Positions 1 through 6,598 of a stretch of 41,318 nt of DNA are shown here, one piece after another. Under the pieces are notes generated by a model that was given only the letters and a program-made list of their open reading frames with translations, searched no databases and had not been told where the DNA came from. This stretch comes from a virus: IMG/VR virus record IMGVR_UViG_3300024429_000020, positions 1-41,318 of that record. The stretch is one strand, 5' to 3'. The position numbers and the translations under genes were made by a program. Positions within the stretch are counted from its first letter, which is position 1. Each line of letters opens with the position of its first letter.

Positions 1-92
1 TGAGACTGAACGGTTAATATCTCACTACCACTAGGCATTTCTATTTCTTGGTGATGCCTTATGTCTAGGGGATACTTATAGATTACTTTCAT
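1..92 (-). CDS. N-terminal fragment of small phage protein (DUF7352-like)
   Basis: Only the first 30 codons are inside the window; the gene runs off the left edge. The start ATG at 92 overlaps the stop of the nuclease gene (ATGA) and has the Shine-Dalgarno GGAGG 8 nt upstream. The visible N-terminus reads MKVIYKYPLDI followed by an EMPSGSEIL segment. Small phage proteins with a K-x-I-Y-K-Y-P-L start and an MP-x-G-x-x-I-L segment are common and have no assigned function; from memory they match the DUF7352 type. Family call is by recall of the motif. Confidence 0.7.
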   Translation of the reverse strand, partial: MKVIYKYPLDIRHHQEIEMPSGSEILTVQS

Positions 93-751
93 CCTTTCCC
101 TCCTTTAATCTCCCTCTTCAGATTATAAATCGCCAAACAATGTAAGAATAACTCCTTCTCTTTCGATAGATCCCCCACCCTCCTATCCTGAAATGCCTCG
201 TCCTCTGTTCTACCGATATTCAGTATGCGAGCATTATCTACCTCGTAGCCATTCTCTCGCAACAGAATTGATTGGGCAGCCAATTGGTAGATGTATTCTG
301 GGTAGACATTTGCACCAGTCTTCACTTCCACTAGCGAGTTGTCTCCGTTCATTTTAGCCAGAATATCCAGGGTTCCCCCAAACCCATACTTCTCAGATAC
401 CAGTGGAGTTTCTACTAGGATAGGAGAGAGGGGATGTGACTTTTCCCACTCCAAAAATGAGAGCATACTATTTTCGGCTTGGTCTATCTGGTTCGCTGTA
501 TAATCTGAAGTATCAGCCTTCTCTCGCTTCAAATATTGCATGATAAGATAGTGGACAAGAGTACCAATGTCAGCTTTATCGTCTCTGAATTTCCTAAAAT
601 CTATGCCTTGAGTGCCAAGTTTCCACGCCCACGGAATCAAAGCTGGCTTGGCAAGTATCCCAGTTATGGTTGTAACACCCGGTACTCTTCGCCCACTCTT
701 TAATTTGTAGATAGTATGTACTTTACTCTTCTCACTTTGTTTTTCGGTCAT
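89..751 (-). CDS. PD-(D/E)XK nuclease (RecB/Cas4-like exonuclease fold)
   Basis: This 220-residue protein has the signature of the PD-(D/E)XK nuclease superfamily. H67 is in a helix ahead of the core. GFGGTLD supplies the metal-binding aspartate D129, VEVK supplies E142 and K144, and QLAAQ (156-160) is the typical motif-IV helix with Q156. Phage proteins of this type usually act as exonucleases in recombination or replication, but the exact substrate cannot be read from the sequence. The start ATG at 751 overlaps the upstream stop (ATGA), and the stop overlaps the next ATG, so it is translationally coupled on both sides. No annealing protein or SSB is seen next to it, though one could lie beyond the left edge. 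Confidence 0.85.
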   Translation of the reverse strand: MTEKQSEKSKVHTIYKLKSGRRVPGVTTITGILAKPALIPWAWKLGTQGIDFRKFRDDKADIGTLVHYLIMQYLKREKADTSDYTANQIDQAENSMLSFLEWEKSHPLSPILVETPLVSEKYGFGGTLDILAKMNGDNSLVEVKTGANVYPEYIYQLAAQSILLRENGYEVDNARILNIGRTEDEAFQDRRVGDLSKEKELFLHCLAIYNLKREIKGGKG

Positions 752-999
752 TTTATTTCACCCTTAACCCATCTAGCCACAACCATAACTTTCCAAGGTT
801 CTATTCTTAAACGCTTGGCTACTTCATTCACTTTTGGTCCCATTTGAGTTCCTCGACTAAAATTAGAGCCATCAGAACAGGAGTCACAACGTTTCTTTGA
901 AAATGCTCGGACTCCCCTACCCCAAGGTTGTATGCCATCACACACAGTACATGCTCGTTCTTTTATCTGCCTCTTTGTAATGCTTGCGTTAGGTATCAT
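748..999 (-). CDS. small Cys-rich (zinc-ribbon-like) protein
   Basis: An 83-residue basic protein with paired cysteines CTVC near residue 17 and CDSCSD near residue 38, spaced as in a small treble-clef or zinc ribbon, followed by a helical segment (NEVAKRLRIEPWKV) that could be a helix-turn-helix. It is coupled to the nuclease gene by an ATGA overlap and to the upstream membrane-protein gene by another. A DNA-binding accessory role is inferred. I do not recognise a named family. Confidence 0.65.
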   Translation of the reverse strand: MIPNASITKRQIKERACTVCDGIQPWGRGVRAFSKKRCDSCSDGSNFSRGTQMGPKVNEVAKRLRIEPWKVMVVARWVKGEIK

Positions 1000-1142
1000 T
1001 CCACTCCTCCAAACATCTCCTCAAATTTACTTTGTACTTCCTTCGATAACAGACTCAGTATTGCAAGAACAATGAAGGATGGTAGTGCTAGGAGAATAAG
1101 GAGACTGCCAACTGGAATTGCTCTTAGATATAAGGGACGCAT
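996..1142 (-). CDS. 48-residue single-span membrane protein
   Basis: A short gene with GAGG 5 nt before its ATG at 1142 and a TGA stop overlapping the next gene's start (ATGA). Residues 9-34 form one hydrophobic segment (AIPVGSLLILLALPSF and onward), followed by a charged C-terminal tail KEVQSKFEEMF. This is the layout of a small single-pass membrane protein. Function is not known. The coupled overlaps on both sides support translation. Confidence 0.65.
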   Translation of the reverse strand: MRPLYLRAIPVGSLLILLALPSFIVLAILSLLSKEVQSKFEEMFGGVE

Positions 1143-1342
1143 AATAGCCTCGTTGGGTTATTAGTGAATGTATTAACTTTCTGGTTAAAAGGTATTACTT
1201 TTTGAAAATGAGATGGGCTATTGGTAGGAGTCTTTGGGGAAGAAGGTACGATAATAGATATTATGTCACCCAAATTTTCTGGTGTTAAATCAGCGGTAGA
1301 GCTTTCTGGACGTGGAAAGCGTGGAACTGAGAGCGTGAGCAT
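1124..1342 (-). CDS. hypothetical protein, first gene after promoter
   Basis: A 72-residue Ser/Thr/Pro-rich protein with no recognisable domain. It is the first open frame downstream of the promoter at 1397-1424, has GAAAGG about 9 nt before its ATG, and overlaps the next gene by 19 bp. It could be a genuine short gene or a leader peptide of this operon. Amino-acid composition is unremarkable, so confidence is moderate. Confidence 0.5.
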   Translation of the reverse strand: MLTLSVPRFPRPESSTADLTPENLGDIISIIVPSSPKTPTNSPSHFQKVIPFNQKVNTFTNNPTRLLCVPYI

Positions 1343-1396
1343 TTTACTTTACCTTTCGGTTCAGATTTTCTCTCTCACACTTTAAGTTTCAAAATG

Positions 1397-1424
1397 AGTA
1401 TAGTTTATTCCTAGAATTTGTCAA
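1397..1424 (-). promoter_or_regulatory. sigma70-type promoter, leftward
   Basis: On the minus strand TTGACA (1424-1419) is followed after 16 bp by TATACT (1402-1397). It would start transcription near 1390, about 45 nt before the ATG at 1342. The region 1425-1550 upstream holds no gene that I can support; it contains a perfect 10-bp palindrome CCGAGCTCGG at 1494-1503. Confidence 0.75.
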
Positions 1425-1550
1425 GGTTGCCCCACCAACTCTGATGAGCTAGAAGTTAGTATAATGCTCCGTCAGCAAAGTGACTAGTATTCGCCGAGCT
1501 CGGGAGTTATACGGATGCTCAGGCTATCACGCCACAGGACAACCAAATTG

Positions 1551-1802
1551 TCAAAGGTCTGTCAAGCCCATGAGTTTTCCAAATCTACGGAAAACCTCTC
1601 TGTGATTGACTGTTCTTGGAAAATGACGACCAGAACCAACATAAGTACAGATAATCATTCTAGTTAAATAGCCACTAATACTGAGCTTATCCCTCTTGGC
1701 ATCTCTTTCAATCCACTGCTTGAGGAAACCAAGTTTCTTGGGAATATAGAACGTAATAACAATTCTATCATTCTTCTTTCCTCCGCTTGATTTCTCCACC
1801 AT
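1551..1802 (-). CDS. ribbon-helix-helix (CopG/Arc-like) DNA-binding protein
   Basis: An 83-residue protein. The segment IVITFYIPKKLGFLKQW gives the beta strand and first helix, and DKLSISGYLTRMIICTYV the second helix with the usual S-x-S-x-L-x-R pattern of ribbon-helix-helix repressors. AAGGAG lies 6 nt before the ATG at 1802, so I prefer that start to the in-frame ATG at 1820, which abuts the upstream stop. It lies directly downstream of a second ribbon-helix-helix gene, and the two share the promoter at 1999-2026, so autoregulation or heterodimer formation is plausible. Confidence 0.7.
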   Translation of the reverse strand: MVEKSSGGKKNDRIVITFYIPKKLGFLKQWIERDAKRDKLSISGYLTRMIICTYVGSGRHFPRTVNHREVFRRFGKLMGLTDL

Positions 1803-1820
1803 CCATAGCTCCTTCCACAT

Positions 1821-1979
1821 CTATTTTCGATCAACATCATATCTCCACTTCAGTATCTTACGGATCAACTCACTCATAGTTAAGTCTTTTTGCTTGGCTT
1901 CCTTCTTGAGCAAATTGTAGACATAGTAATCCTCTGGTGTTATCCTGCAAGTCAGTATCTTATCAAGAGTTTTCTCCAT
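1821..1979 (-). CDS. ribbon-helix-helix DNA-binding protein
   Basis: A 52-residue protein with the full ribbon-helix-helix layout: strand LTCRITPED, helix A YYVYNLLKKEAKQ, turn KDLTM and helix B SELIRKILKWRYD. The frame extends upstream, but the strong promoter lies there and AAAGGA precedes the ATG at 1979 by 7 nt, so that ATG is the start. The transcript leader would be only about 13 nt. Proteins of this size usually repress their own promoter as dimers. Confidence 0.75.
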   Translation of the reverse strand: MEKTLDKILTCRITPEDYYVYNLLKKEAKQKDLTMSELIRKILKWRYDVDRK

Positions 1980-1998
1980 TTCAAATCCTTTCGTATTG

Positions 1999-2026
1999 AT
2001 TATACAACGCTTTGGTATTTTGTCAA
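1999..2026 (-). promoter_or_regulatory. consensus sigma70 promoter for the RHH pair
   Basis: TTGACA (2026-2021) and TATAAT (2004-1999) on the minus strand are separated by 16 bp: both hexamers are perfect. Expected start near 1992, immediately before the ribbon-helix-helix gene at 1979. It is one of the strongest-looking promoters in the window. Confidence 0.85.
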
Positions 2027-2034
2027 GGGCTAGT

Positions 2035-2265
2035 CTATTTTGGTGGGCCACAAACGGTTAGAATGACTTGGTGTAAGTGATTCCTGAGAGCTACTAACTC
2101 TCCTATGGGGATAGGAAAATTCTGTGTCCCGAGTAGAGGTTTCGGTGGAAGCCAGCACTCTACCCTACCCTCACACTCACAGGATAGAATATCTTGACCA
2201 TCTATGCGAGTCCTGAATTGTATCTGCTCTCCATTGGTTAGTATCAGTTTTTCGTTATTGCTCAT
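2035..2265 (-). CDS. hypothetical protein
   Basis: A 76-residue protein, mostly beta-type in composition (ILTNGEQIQFRTRID, ILSCECEGRVECWL). Two cysteines in CEC could bind metal, but there is no full zinc motif. Its start overlaps the preceding stop (ATGA) and its TAG lies just ahead of the strong promoter of the RHH pair. No function can be assigned. Confidence 0.6.
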   Translation of the reverse strand: MSNNEKLILTNGEQIQFRTRIDGQDILSCECEGRVECWLPPKPLLGTQNFPIPIGELVALRNHLHQVILTVCGPPK

Positions 2266-2567
2266 ACCTCCCCTTTCTCCACCGGAGGTATAACCAATGT
2301 GCCTTCCTTCAGCATCAAAGTAACATCCTTTGTCAGAGTATATGCTTTTGACAGCAGTGCTTGATAGTATTGCAGAGCTTCAACATAGTTCTTGTTTAAC
2401 TCCTTCAGCGTCTTATTCTCACCCGCAGTCCAATTACGCTGAATCCTACTACTTCTCATCTCCCATTCATGTCCCCCTATTCTATAACCCATATACATGA
2501 TAGATGCCAGTAAGAGGCCAATGATGATGTAAGGGGCTAGATGGAAAGGGGAGTTATGTTCTAACAT
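2262..2567 (-). CDS. membrane-anchored small protein with helical tail
   Basis: A 101-residue protein. Residues 11-29 (APYIIIGLLLASIMYMGY) are a single membrane span near the N-terminus; the rest is charged and helical, likely coiled coil. The start region repeats that of the upstream gene (MLEHNSP here, MLNHNSP there), and the upstream stop lies 14 nt inside this gene. Function unknown; spanin-like or membrane-tethering roles are possible but unsupported. Confidence 0.65.
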   Translation of the reverse strand: MLEHNSPFHLAPYIIIGLLLASIMYMGYRIGGHEWEMRSSRIQRNWTAGENKTLKELNKNYVEALQYYQALLSKAYTLTKDVTLMLKEGTLVIPPVEKGEV

Positions 2568-2868
2568 TTTCTTCTACTTGAACTAAATCAGTTTGTGTTT
2601 CATTTAGCTTCCAACAAAGGCATAATCCATGTGCATAGTCTCCGTTCACACTTAGATAATGGTCTTTGGGGAGCTTTTTTACATCTATAAACAGCTTGTT
2701 ATTCTTTGTGTGATAAAGATAGTCAACATATTCTTCTGATGCCAGTAGTGCAAGGTATAACTCTGGCTTCAAATAAATTGTGTCCATTTCTTTTATACTT
2801 TTTCCATTTGGTTCTAGGTGGTACTTACTCCAATGTATTACATAAGAAGGGGAGTTATGATTCAACAT
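2554..2868 (-). CDS. hypothetical protein (MLNHNSP start)
   Basis: A 104-residue protein without a recognised domain. I take the ATG at 2868, preceded by AAGGA, over an in-frame codon at 2913 because the upstream gene ends at 2855 and the same junction layout recurs next door. The middle (KSIKEMDTIYLKPELYLALL) looks like a small alpha/beta fold. It sits in a run of four genes joined by identical 14-bp overlaps. Confidence 0.6.
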   Translation of the reverse strand: MLNHNSPSYVIHWSKYHLEPNGKSIKEMDTIYLKPELYLALLASEEYVDYLYHTKNNKLFIDVKKLPKDHYLSVNGDYAHGLCLCWKLNETQTDLVQVEENVRT

Positions 2869-3022
2869 ATTGTTCTTCCTTATTCGAAGTTTCAACAAGC
2901 CTACAAAACTCATTGAAACATTTTTCGCAAAGTTGAATGCTATGCCCTGGGTGATACCATTCCTTGTTTCCTACTACCTTTTTGTTGCATCTAATACAAC
3001 GAAAAGGTTTATGACTCAACAT
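2855..3022 (-). CDS. 55-residue zinc-finger protein
   Basis: Cysteine pairs C9-x2-C12 and C32-x2-C35 (FRCIRC and LCEKC) form a four-cysteine zinc-ribbon knuckle set in a 55-residue protein. The ATG at 3022 follows the Shine-Dalgarno region GGAGGAG and the preceding gene's stop is 14 nt inside it. Small zinc ribbons like this in phages often bind nucleic acid or host polymerase; that role is inference. Confidence 0.65.
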   Translation of the reverse strand: MLSHKPFRCIRCNKKVVGNKEWYHPGHSIQLCEKCFNEFCRLVETSNKEEQYVES

Positions 3023-3110
3023 CTTTCTGCATCTCCTCCCACTCTGTCAATATCATTTCATTCCCATTCAACCCATCCCTGTTCACGATTAGCTTCACGA
3101 TACGATTCAT
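3009..3110 (-). CDS. 33-residue hypothetical peptide
   Basis: A very short frame starting at ATG 3110 with AGGGG upstream, ending with a TAA 14 nt inside the next gene. The sequence begins MNRIVKLIVNRDG and ends with an acidic/basic helix. The regular junction with its downstream neighbour is the main support. Confidence 0.45.
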   Translation of the reverse strand: MNRIVKLIVNRDGLNGNEMILTEWEEMQKDVES

Positions 3111-3118
3111 GATTCCCC

Positions 3119-3304
3119 TTATGGAAAAGTAATGCTGCTCTTGGAATAGCGTTTCTCAAGTTGCTCTTTGCGGAGTAAGTATTTCTTTAAGTCTCGGAGA
3201 TGACAAGTAGATTGTTTCTTCACAGAAGTAGAACGAAGAGGAAAGTTGGCTGGTTTTAGTTCATGTAAACATTCCTTACAAAAACAATAAACAGGATGTT
3301 TCAT
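3119..3304 (-). CDS. small Cys/His-rich basic protein
   Basis: A 61-residue basic protein with CFCKEC at the N-terminus and a later C-x-L-R segment, possibly an incomplete zinc site. It is coupled to the upstream gene by an ATGA overlap at 3301-3304. No named family is recognised. Confidence 0.55.
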   Translation of the reverse strand: MKHPVYCFCKECLHELKPANFPLRSTSVKKQSTCHLRDLKKYLLRKEQLEKRYSKSSITFP

Positions 3305-3516
3305 TTTATCTCCTCCCCGTCCTCCAGCGAGTAAACATTCTCCTTGGGGTCACAGAGGAAATACAAACTACCATAGAAGTAACAGTCATCAATGTTTGTA
3401 TCTTCCCCATTCCACCCACTAGGAATAGTAGTTATTTCACTCTTAGGGACATAAACATTGTTTTTAGGGACATTTGATTTGTTTAGTTTATCAGACATCT
3501 GTTTAGTTTTCTCCAC
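3301..3516 (-). CDS. hypothetical acidic protein, GTG start
   Basis: A 71-residue protein with Tyr-rich centre (DDCYFYGSLYF) and acidic C-terminus. GTG at 3516 follows an AAAAGGGG stretch; an alternative ATG at 3498 gives MSDKLNKSN and would be nearly leaderless if the TTGACA-16-TATGTG element at 3514-3541 were used. The stop overlaps the next ATG (ATGA). Function unknown. Confidence 0.55.
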   Translation of the reverse strand: MEKTKQMSDKLNKSNVPKNNVYVPKSEITTIPSGWNGEDTNIDDCYFYGSLYFLCDPKENVYSLEDGEEIK

Positions 3517-3577
3517 ATACCCCTTTTCGGTGCTATGTCAACGAGACTTGGTATCACCAACCGAGTGTACCCTGACC

Positions 3578-3641
3578 GTGTGGAGCCACCACCATTGCCT
3601 ACAGCATTACCCAGGAATAGCTGTAAGATTGGGTGGCACAC
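3578..3641. other. nested stem-loop in non-coding stretch 3519-3784
   Basis: The 266 bases between 3518 and 3785 hold no gene I can support. They contain a nested inverted repeat: outer arms GTGT plus GCCACC (3578-3581, 3585-3590, with a 3-nt bulge) pair with GGTGGC plus ACAC (3632-3641), and inner arms TACAGC plus ATT (3600-3608) pair with AAT plus GCTGTA (3616-3618, 3620-3625) around a 7-nt loop with one bulged base. This is a plausible structured RNA or leader for the 3516 gene. A 39-codon frame overlaps it but has no ribosome site. Confidence 0.45.
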
Positions 3642-3784
3642 TTACATATCGTACAATTTATTGTAGTTATGTTCAATCTATCCCTATGTTCAGCTACCAT
3701 TGAACATTTTATTTCCATACAGTAATATTTATTTCCTCAAAATGCCCTCAATAGGGTGTAGTGAAGTAGTTAAAATAAGTGTAG

Positions 3785-3973
3785 TCACTCTTTCTTTGCG
3801 TCAATAAACAGATCATTCTTGAGAAACGAATAGCTGTCTCTCATCTGGTTAATTCTATGAGTAATTAACTGATAATTGCGTTCTCGGTCAGCCAGGAGAC
3901 ATTGAAGGTCAAAGATGTCTTTGTCAAATTCCTCCAACTGTGCCAGTTTTTCACATACACCCAGTTCGTTCAT
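3785..3973 (-). CDS. small coiled-coil protein
   Basis: A 62-residue protein that is almost entirely charged helix (CEKLAQLEEFDKDIFDLQCL and onward), predicted coiled coil. ATGA overlap with the upstream gene at 3970-3973 shows coupled translation. No domain recognised. Confidence 0.6.
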   Translation of the reverse strand: MNELGVCEKLAQLEEFDKDIFDLQCLLADRERNYQLITHRINQMRDSYSFLKNDLFIDAKKE

Positions 3974-4236
3974 TCCGATGTTCCCTCTATCATACCATTG
4001 ACTTTCATTTTCTTATACTTCTTTCTCTTTACATTTATAGCTTGGTCTGGCTCATACAAAACATCAACCAAACCCTCTTCAGCTTCCATCTCATCCTGAA
4101 GCTCCCTTGCAATATCCCATTTATAGATAAAGAGGACTGGAAGGTCAGGATCATCAGTTTCTTTGCAGACTCTCCCACCCTCTTTGAGTACCTTTATCTC
4201 ATCAGAGTCTAGTTCAAGTTCGATTGGGTCGTCCAT
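3970..4236 (-). CDS. hypothetical acidic protein
   Basis: An 88-residue protein with a strongly acidic N-terminal two thirds (MDDPIELELDSDEIKVL) and a lysine-rich end (VKRKKYKKMK). GAGG sits 5 nt before the ATG at 4236. Charge pattern would suit a DNA-mimic or protein-binding role, which is speculation. Coupled to the next gene by ATGA. Confidence 0.55.
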   Translation of the reverse strand: MDDPIELELDSDEIKVLKEGGRVCKETDDPDLPVLFIYKWDIARELQDEMEAEEGLVDVLYEPDQAINVKRKKYKKMKVNGMIEGTSE

Positions 4237-4314
4237 TGTAACCTCGACAAATTAGGTTAGTGAGGTAGTTTGCTTCGTTAATGATTAGGAATTTCATATT
4301 ATTTTCTCTGTTGA

Positions 4315-4809
4315 TTACTGATTAGTTCTATAAGCATTTCTCAACATGGACATTATAAATCCCTCTGGTAGTGGACTAGCATCTTTCAATGGAGCTTTTT
4401 TCGTAACCTTCAGTTGCCATTCACCATCACACTGGTTCCTTATTACTTCTATCAATCCACAGCCCCACGGAATGTCACGCCAGTCAAGTACCTCTTTGGG
4501 CACTACAAAATAAAATTCATTTGAATACATCATAGCAAGCCAGCGTTTTTCTGGCTTCTTTAGCTCATTTATGAAGTCGTTTTTAGTCAACTTAATCTCG
4601 AAAGCAATTTTCAAATAACCTTTCGATGGCCAGCAGTTAAGCACCATTATATCAATATACTTTTCAGTAAACGGATAGCCATCCGTATACTTTGATTTGT
4701 AGCCAGTGTTAGTTCTCACTTCCTTCAAAACCACCCATTCATCAGTATTATACTGCTGACAAATAATTTCCTTTATTTTATCTGCATCAAGTATCTGTCC
4801 TAGACTCAC
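4315..4809 (-). CDS. PD-(D/E)XK-like nuclease domain protein
   Basis: A 164-residue protein with the pattern YIDIMVL (D53), AFEIK (E71, K73) and then a helix with KNDFINELKKPEKRW, which matches small phage/MmcB-like PD-(D/E)XK proteins in which F-E-I-K is followed by a D-F-x-x-E-L-x-x-P-x-K-R segment and a strand ending FYFVVP. GTG at 4809 has GGAGG 5 nt upstream. A role as an endonuclease or repair accessory protein is inferred from the fold only. Confidence 0.65.
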   Translation of the reverse strand: MSLGQILDADKIKEIICQQYNTDEWVVLKEVRTNTGYKSKYTDGYPFTEKYIDIMVLNCWPSKGYLKIAFEIKLTKNDFINELKKPEKRWLAMMYSNEFYFVVPKEVLDWRDIPWGCGLIEVIRNQCDGEWQLKVTKKAPLKDASPLPEGFIMSMLRNAYRTNQ

Positions 4810-4878
4810 TCATCCCTCCATATTCGTTACTGGTGATTCTATGCACTGAACAATTTTCCTTGAAATAAGAATTCATGG

Positions 4879-5361
4879 TCAACTTGTCGCTGGTGCAAAT
4901 AGTTTTATTCGCTTTAACTGTCGTAATGCCATCCACATATTATCTTCATGCCTGTAAATAACCCAGGGTCTGGGATGTCCCGACTGATACTTTCGACGGA
5001 GTTTCTTTTCAGTTTGAAATTTAATTGCTAGTTCTGCTTGTTCTTTTTTTAACAGTAAGTAGGGCAAAATATTCTGCAAAAACTGATTGGCTTGGTTAGC
5101 CTGTATACACCATTGATATTTTGGGTAATGTCCACATGGTGGTGGCTTGCATTTACAAGTATGTCCTCCAAATTGCTCGTGAAGCCAATGCGTCAACAAT
5201 TGGTCTGAGCTACTAACGAAAATATGAAGATCGTAAATGTGGGGCCAAAAGGAGTTATGTTTCTTACATCGGCGGATATGAACACATCCCTCACCATCTA
5301 TGATTCCGGCCGCATAAGCTAGCGTAATTTCATCCAATAAACATCTTTCCTTCAAATTCAA
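4879..5361 (-). CDS. LAGLIDADG homing endonuclease (single-motif)
   Basis: A 160-residue protein with one LAGLIDADG motif, LAYAAGIIDGEGCV at residues 14-27, in which the acidic residues D22 and E24 sit at the helix end as in the active site. Single-motif enzymes act as homodimers to cut long asymmetric sites. The gene starts 32 bp inside the 3' end of the metallophosphoesterase gene, has no promoter of its own that I can see, and is free-standing: the phosphoesterase frame is intact, so no intron or intein is implied. Confidence 0.85.
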   Translation of the reverse strand: MNLKERCLLDEITLAYAAGIIDGEGCVHIRRCKKHNSFWPHIYDLHIFVSSSDQLLTHWLHEQFGGHTCKCKPPPCGHYPKYQWCIQANQANQFLQNILPYLLLKKEQAELAIKFQTEKKLRRKYQSGHPRPWVIYRHEDNMWMALRQLKRIKLFAPATS

Positions 5362-6244
5362 ACTTGTAATCTACAACACAGACTGGTTGTATTTGAAAGT
5401 ACTTTGTCTTAGGATCAAGGTAAATACACACCCAACCCTGCTGCCAGTTCGGTCTTTGCTTGAGATATTCAGCCTTCAATTGACACATACAAAATGACTC
5501 AACGGCAATATATTGCTTCGGTATTCCCGCTTTCCATGTTGTTTTATAATGCACTCCGCCACGATGGGAATGTCCACGGATAAGATTGCAAGTATGGTCT
5601 CGCATACTCAGACGAGCAGAATAAGCAGATTCCGGTGATAAAGCAGTACCGTGATGGATGTAGATGCCATGATAGTCAATACCATGTGGTGCGTATTTAA
5701 TATTGTAGTCCTTGAGTTTTAGCAGGTTAGAAATATTGATGAATTCTTCTTTGAGTGAAGCTATCTCTGGATGTCTCCACAGGTATCGCTCAATCCAGCC
5801 TTCGTGATTTCCAGGAATCAAGGTAATATCGCTATCGGGTGATGTTTTTCTTAATCGAGCAAAAATATCCCGTGTCTGTTTTAGTTCGTTCTTAAAGTCC
5901 CCTATTCTGTTGGGGTTGCGAAGGAAATCAGAAAATCCATGCCAGTCATTTATGTCGCCATCTATGAAATGTTTATCGGGTTTGAAGTGCGGGATGAATT
6001 GGTCAATAAAGAGGTCCAATAGCCTATCGTCCTGAAATGGTGTATGTAAATCCCCATATACGATAGACTTCTCAAAACCTTCCTTACCTCCCGAGTTTTT
6101 CTCCCATCCATGTCTCTTGCAATATTTACGAATTGCGTCATCGCTCATGTAGACATTATGCTCTTCACGAAGGATCTGAGAAAGTTGAGGGTAAGTGTAC
6201 TTGTTTATATTGTCCTTGAGGAACTCTTCTATTTTCTCTGTCAT
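5330..6244 (-). CDS. calcineurin-like metallophosphoesterase with N-terminal HTH
   Basis: A 304-residue protein. Residues 1-50 resemble a helix-turn-helix (YPQLSQILREEHN, SDDAIRKYCKRHGW). The rest carries the metallophosphoesterase motifs in order: GDLH (64-67), DGD (95-97), GNHE (145-148), HHG (197-199) and GHSH (224-227), so the two-metal active site looks complete. Such phage enzymes hydrolyse phosphodiesters; the substrate is unknown and the fused HTH suggests a DNA-associated or regulatory use. GGAGG precedes the ATG and partly lies in a hairpin (6247-6262). Confidence 0.85.
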   Translation of the reverse strand: MTEKIEEFLKDNINKYTYPQLSQILREEHNVYMSDDAIRKYCKRHGWEKNSGGKEGFEKSIVYGDLHTPFQDDRLLDLFIDQFIPHFKPDKHFIDGDINDWHGFSDFLRNPNRIGDFKNELKQTRDIFARLRKTSPDSDITLIPGNHEGWIERYLWRHPEIASLKEEFINISNLLKLKDYNIKYAPHGIDYHGIYIHHGTALSPESAYSARLSMRDHTCNLIRGHSHRGGVHYKTTWKAGIPKQYIAVESFCMCQLKAEYLKQRPNWQQGWVCIYLDPKTKYFQIQPVCVVDYKFEFEGKMFIG

Positions 6245-6246
6245 GT

Positions 6247-6262
6247 GGCCTCCATATAGGCC
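6247..6262 (-). promoter_or_regulatory. hairpin over the ribosome site of the phosphoesterase
   Basis: Minus-strand GGCCT (6262-6258), a 6-nt loop and AGGCC (6251-6247) form a 5-bp stem ending 2 nt before the ATG. The GGAGG Shine-Dalgarno bases lie in the loop and stem, so folding would hide the ribosome site. The stretch 6263-6415 behind it contains no gene. Confidence 0.4.
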
Positions 6263-6415
6263 GTTTTTAGCCCCTATCTTTTCTGAGATGGTAAATAGTA
6301 TGGCTCACAGATAACAAAGCTCAAATCACATAACTAATTATGGGAATTGTAAAACTAGGTAGGCTTGGAGGAACCTTGCATCTAAGTGTACTCGCTTTCG
6401 AACTAAGTCAAGCCC

Positions 6416-6583
6416 CTAGAAAATCCTACCCGCCACTATACCGGCAATGATAATCCCGATGATCCACCACAGTCTATTATCTAATCTCTCAAGTTTAGAA
6501 TAAACATGATTTTTCAATTCATCTTTAAGGAATTGTAGCTCTTGCCAAATAAGTTTGTGCTCTGGATCTTGTGGTTCTTGCAT
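6416..6583 (-). CDS. 55-residue coiled-coil plus membrane-span protein (XhlA/holin-like)
   Basis: Residues 9-38 form a charged amphipathic helix (IWQELQFLKDELKNHVYSKL) and residues 39-52 a short hydrophobic span (WWIIGIIIAGIVAG) at the C-terminus. This matches the layout of XhlA-type haemolysin/holin-associated proteins of phages. AAGGA lies 8 nt before the ATG at 6583. No endolysin gene is seen nearby, so a lysis role is only a suggestion. Confidence 0.6.
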   Translation of the reverse strand: MQEPQDPEHKLIWQELQFLKDELKNHVYSKLERLDNRLWWIIGIIIAGIVAGRIF

Positions 6584-6598
6584 TGTAGTAGTCCTTAT

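Noticed and set aside
3514-3541. TTGACA-16-TATGTG as a promoter for the gene at 3516
   Set aside because: The -10 matches at only three positions and overlaps the start codon; transcription would begin inside the gene unless the ATG at 3498 is used.
3613-3732. 39-codon minus-strand frame with a C-x2-C-x-C motif
   Set aside because: No ribosome site at proper distance, and most of it lies in the nested stem-loop.
4214-4297. 27-codon minus-strand frame MKFLIINEANYL
   Set aside because: Only a weak AGAGAAA sits before its ATG, and it overlaps the start of the better supported gene at 4236; no further evidence of translation.
4879-6244. Intron or intein carrying the LAGLIDADG enzyme
   Set aside because: The phosphoesterase frame and all its motifs are continuous and the enzyme has its own start codon; no splice-site-like motifs or host-gene exons on both sides.
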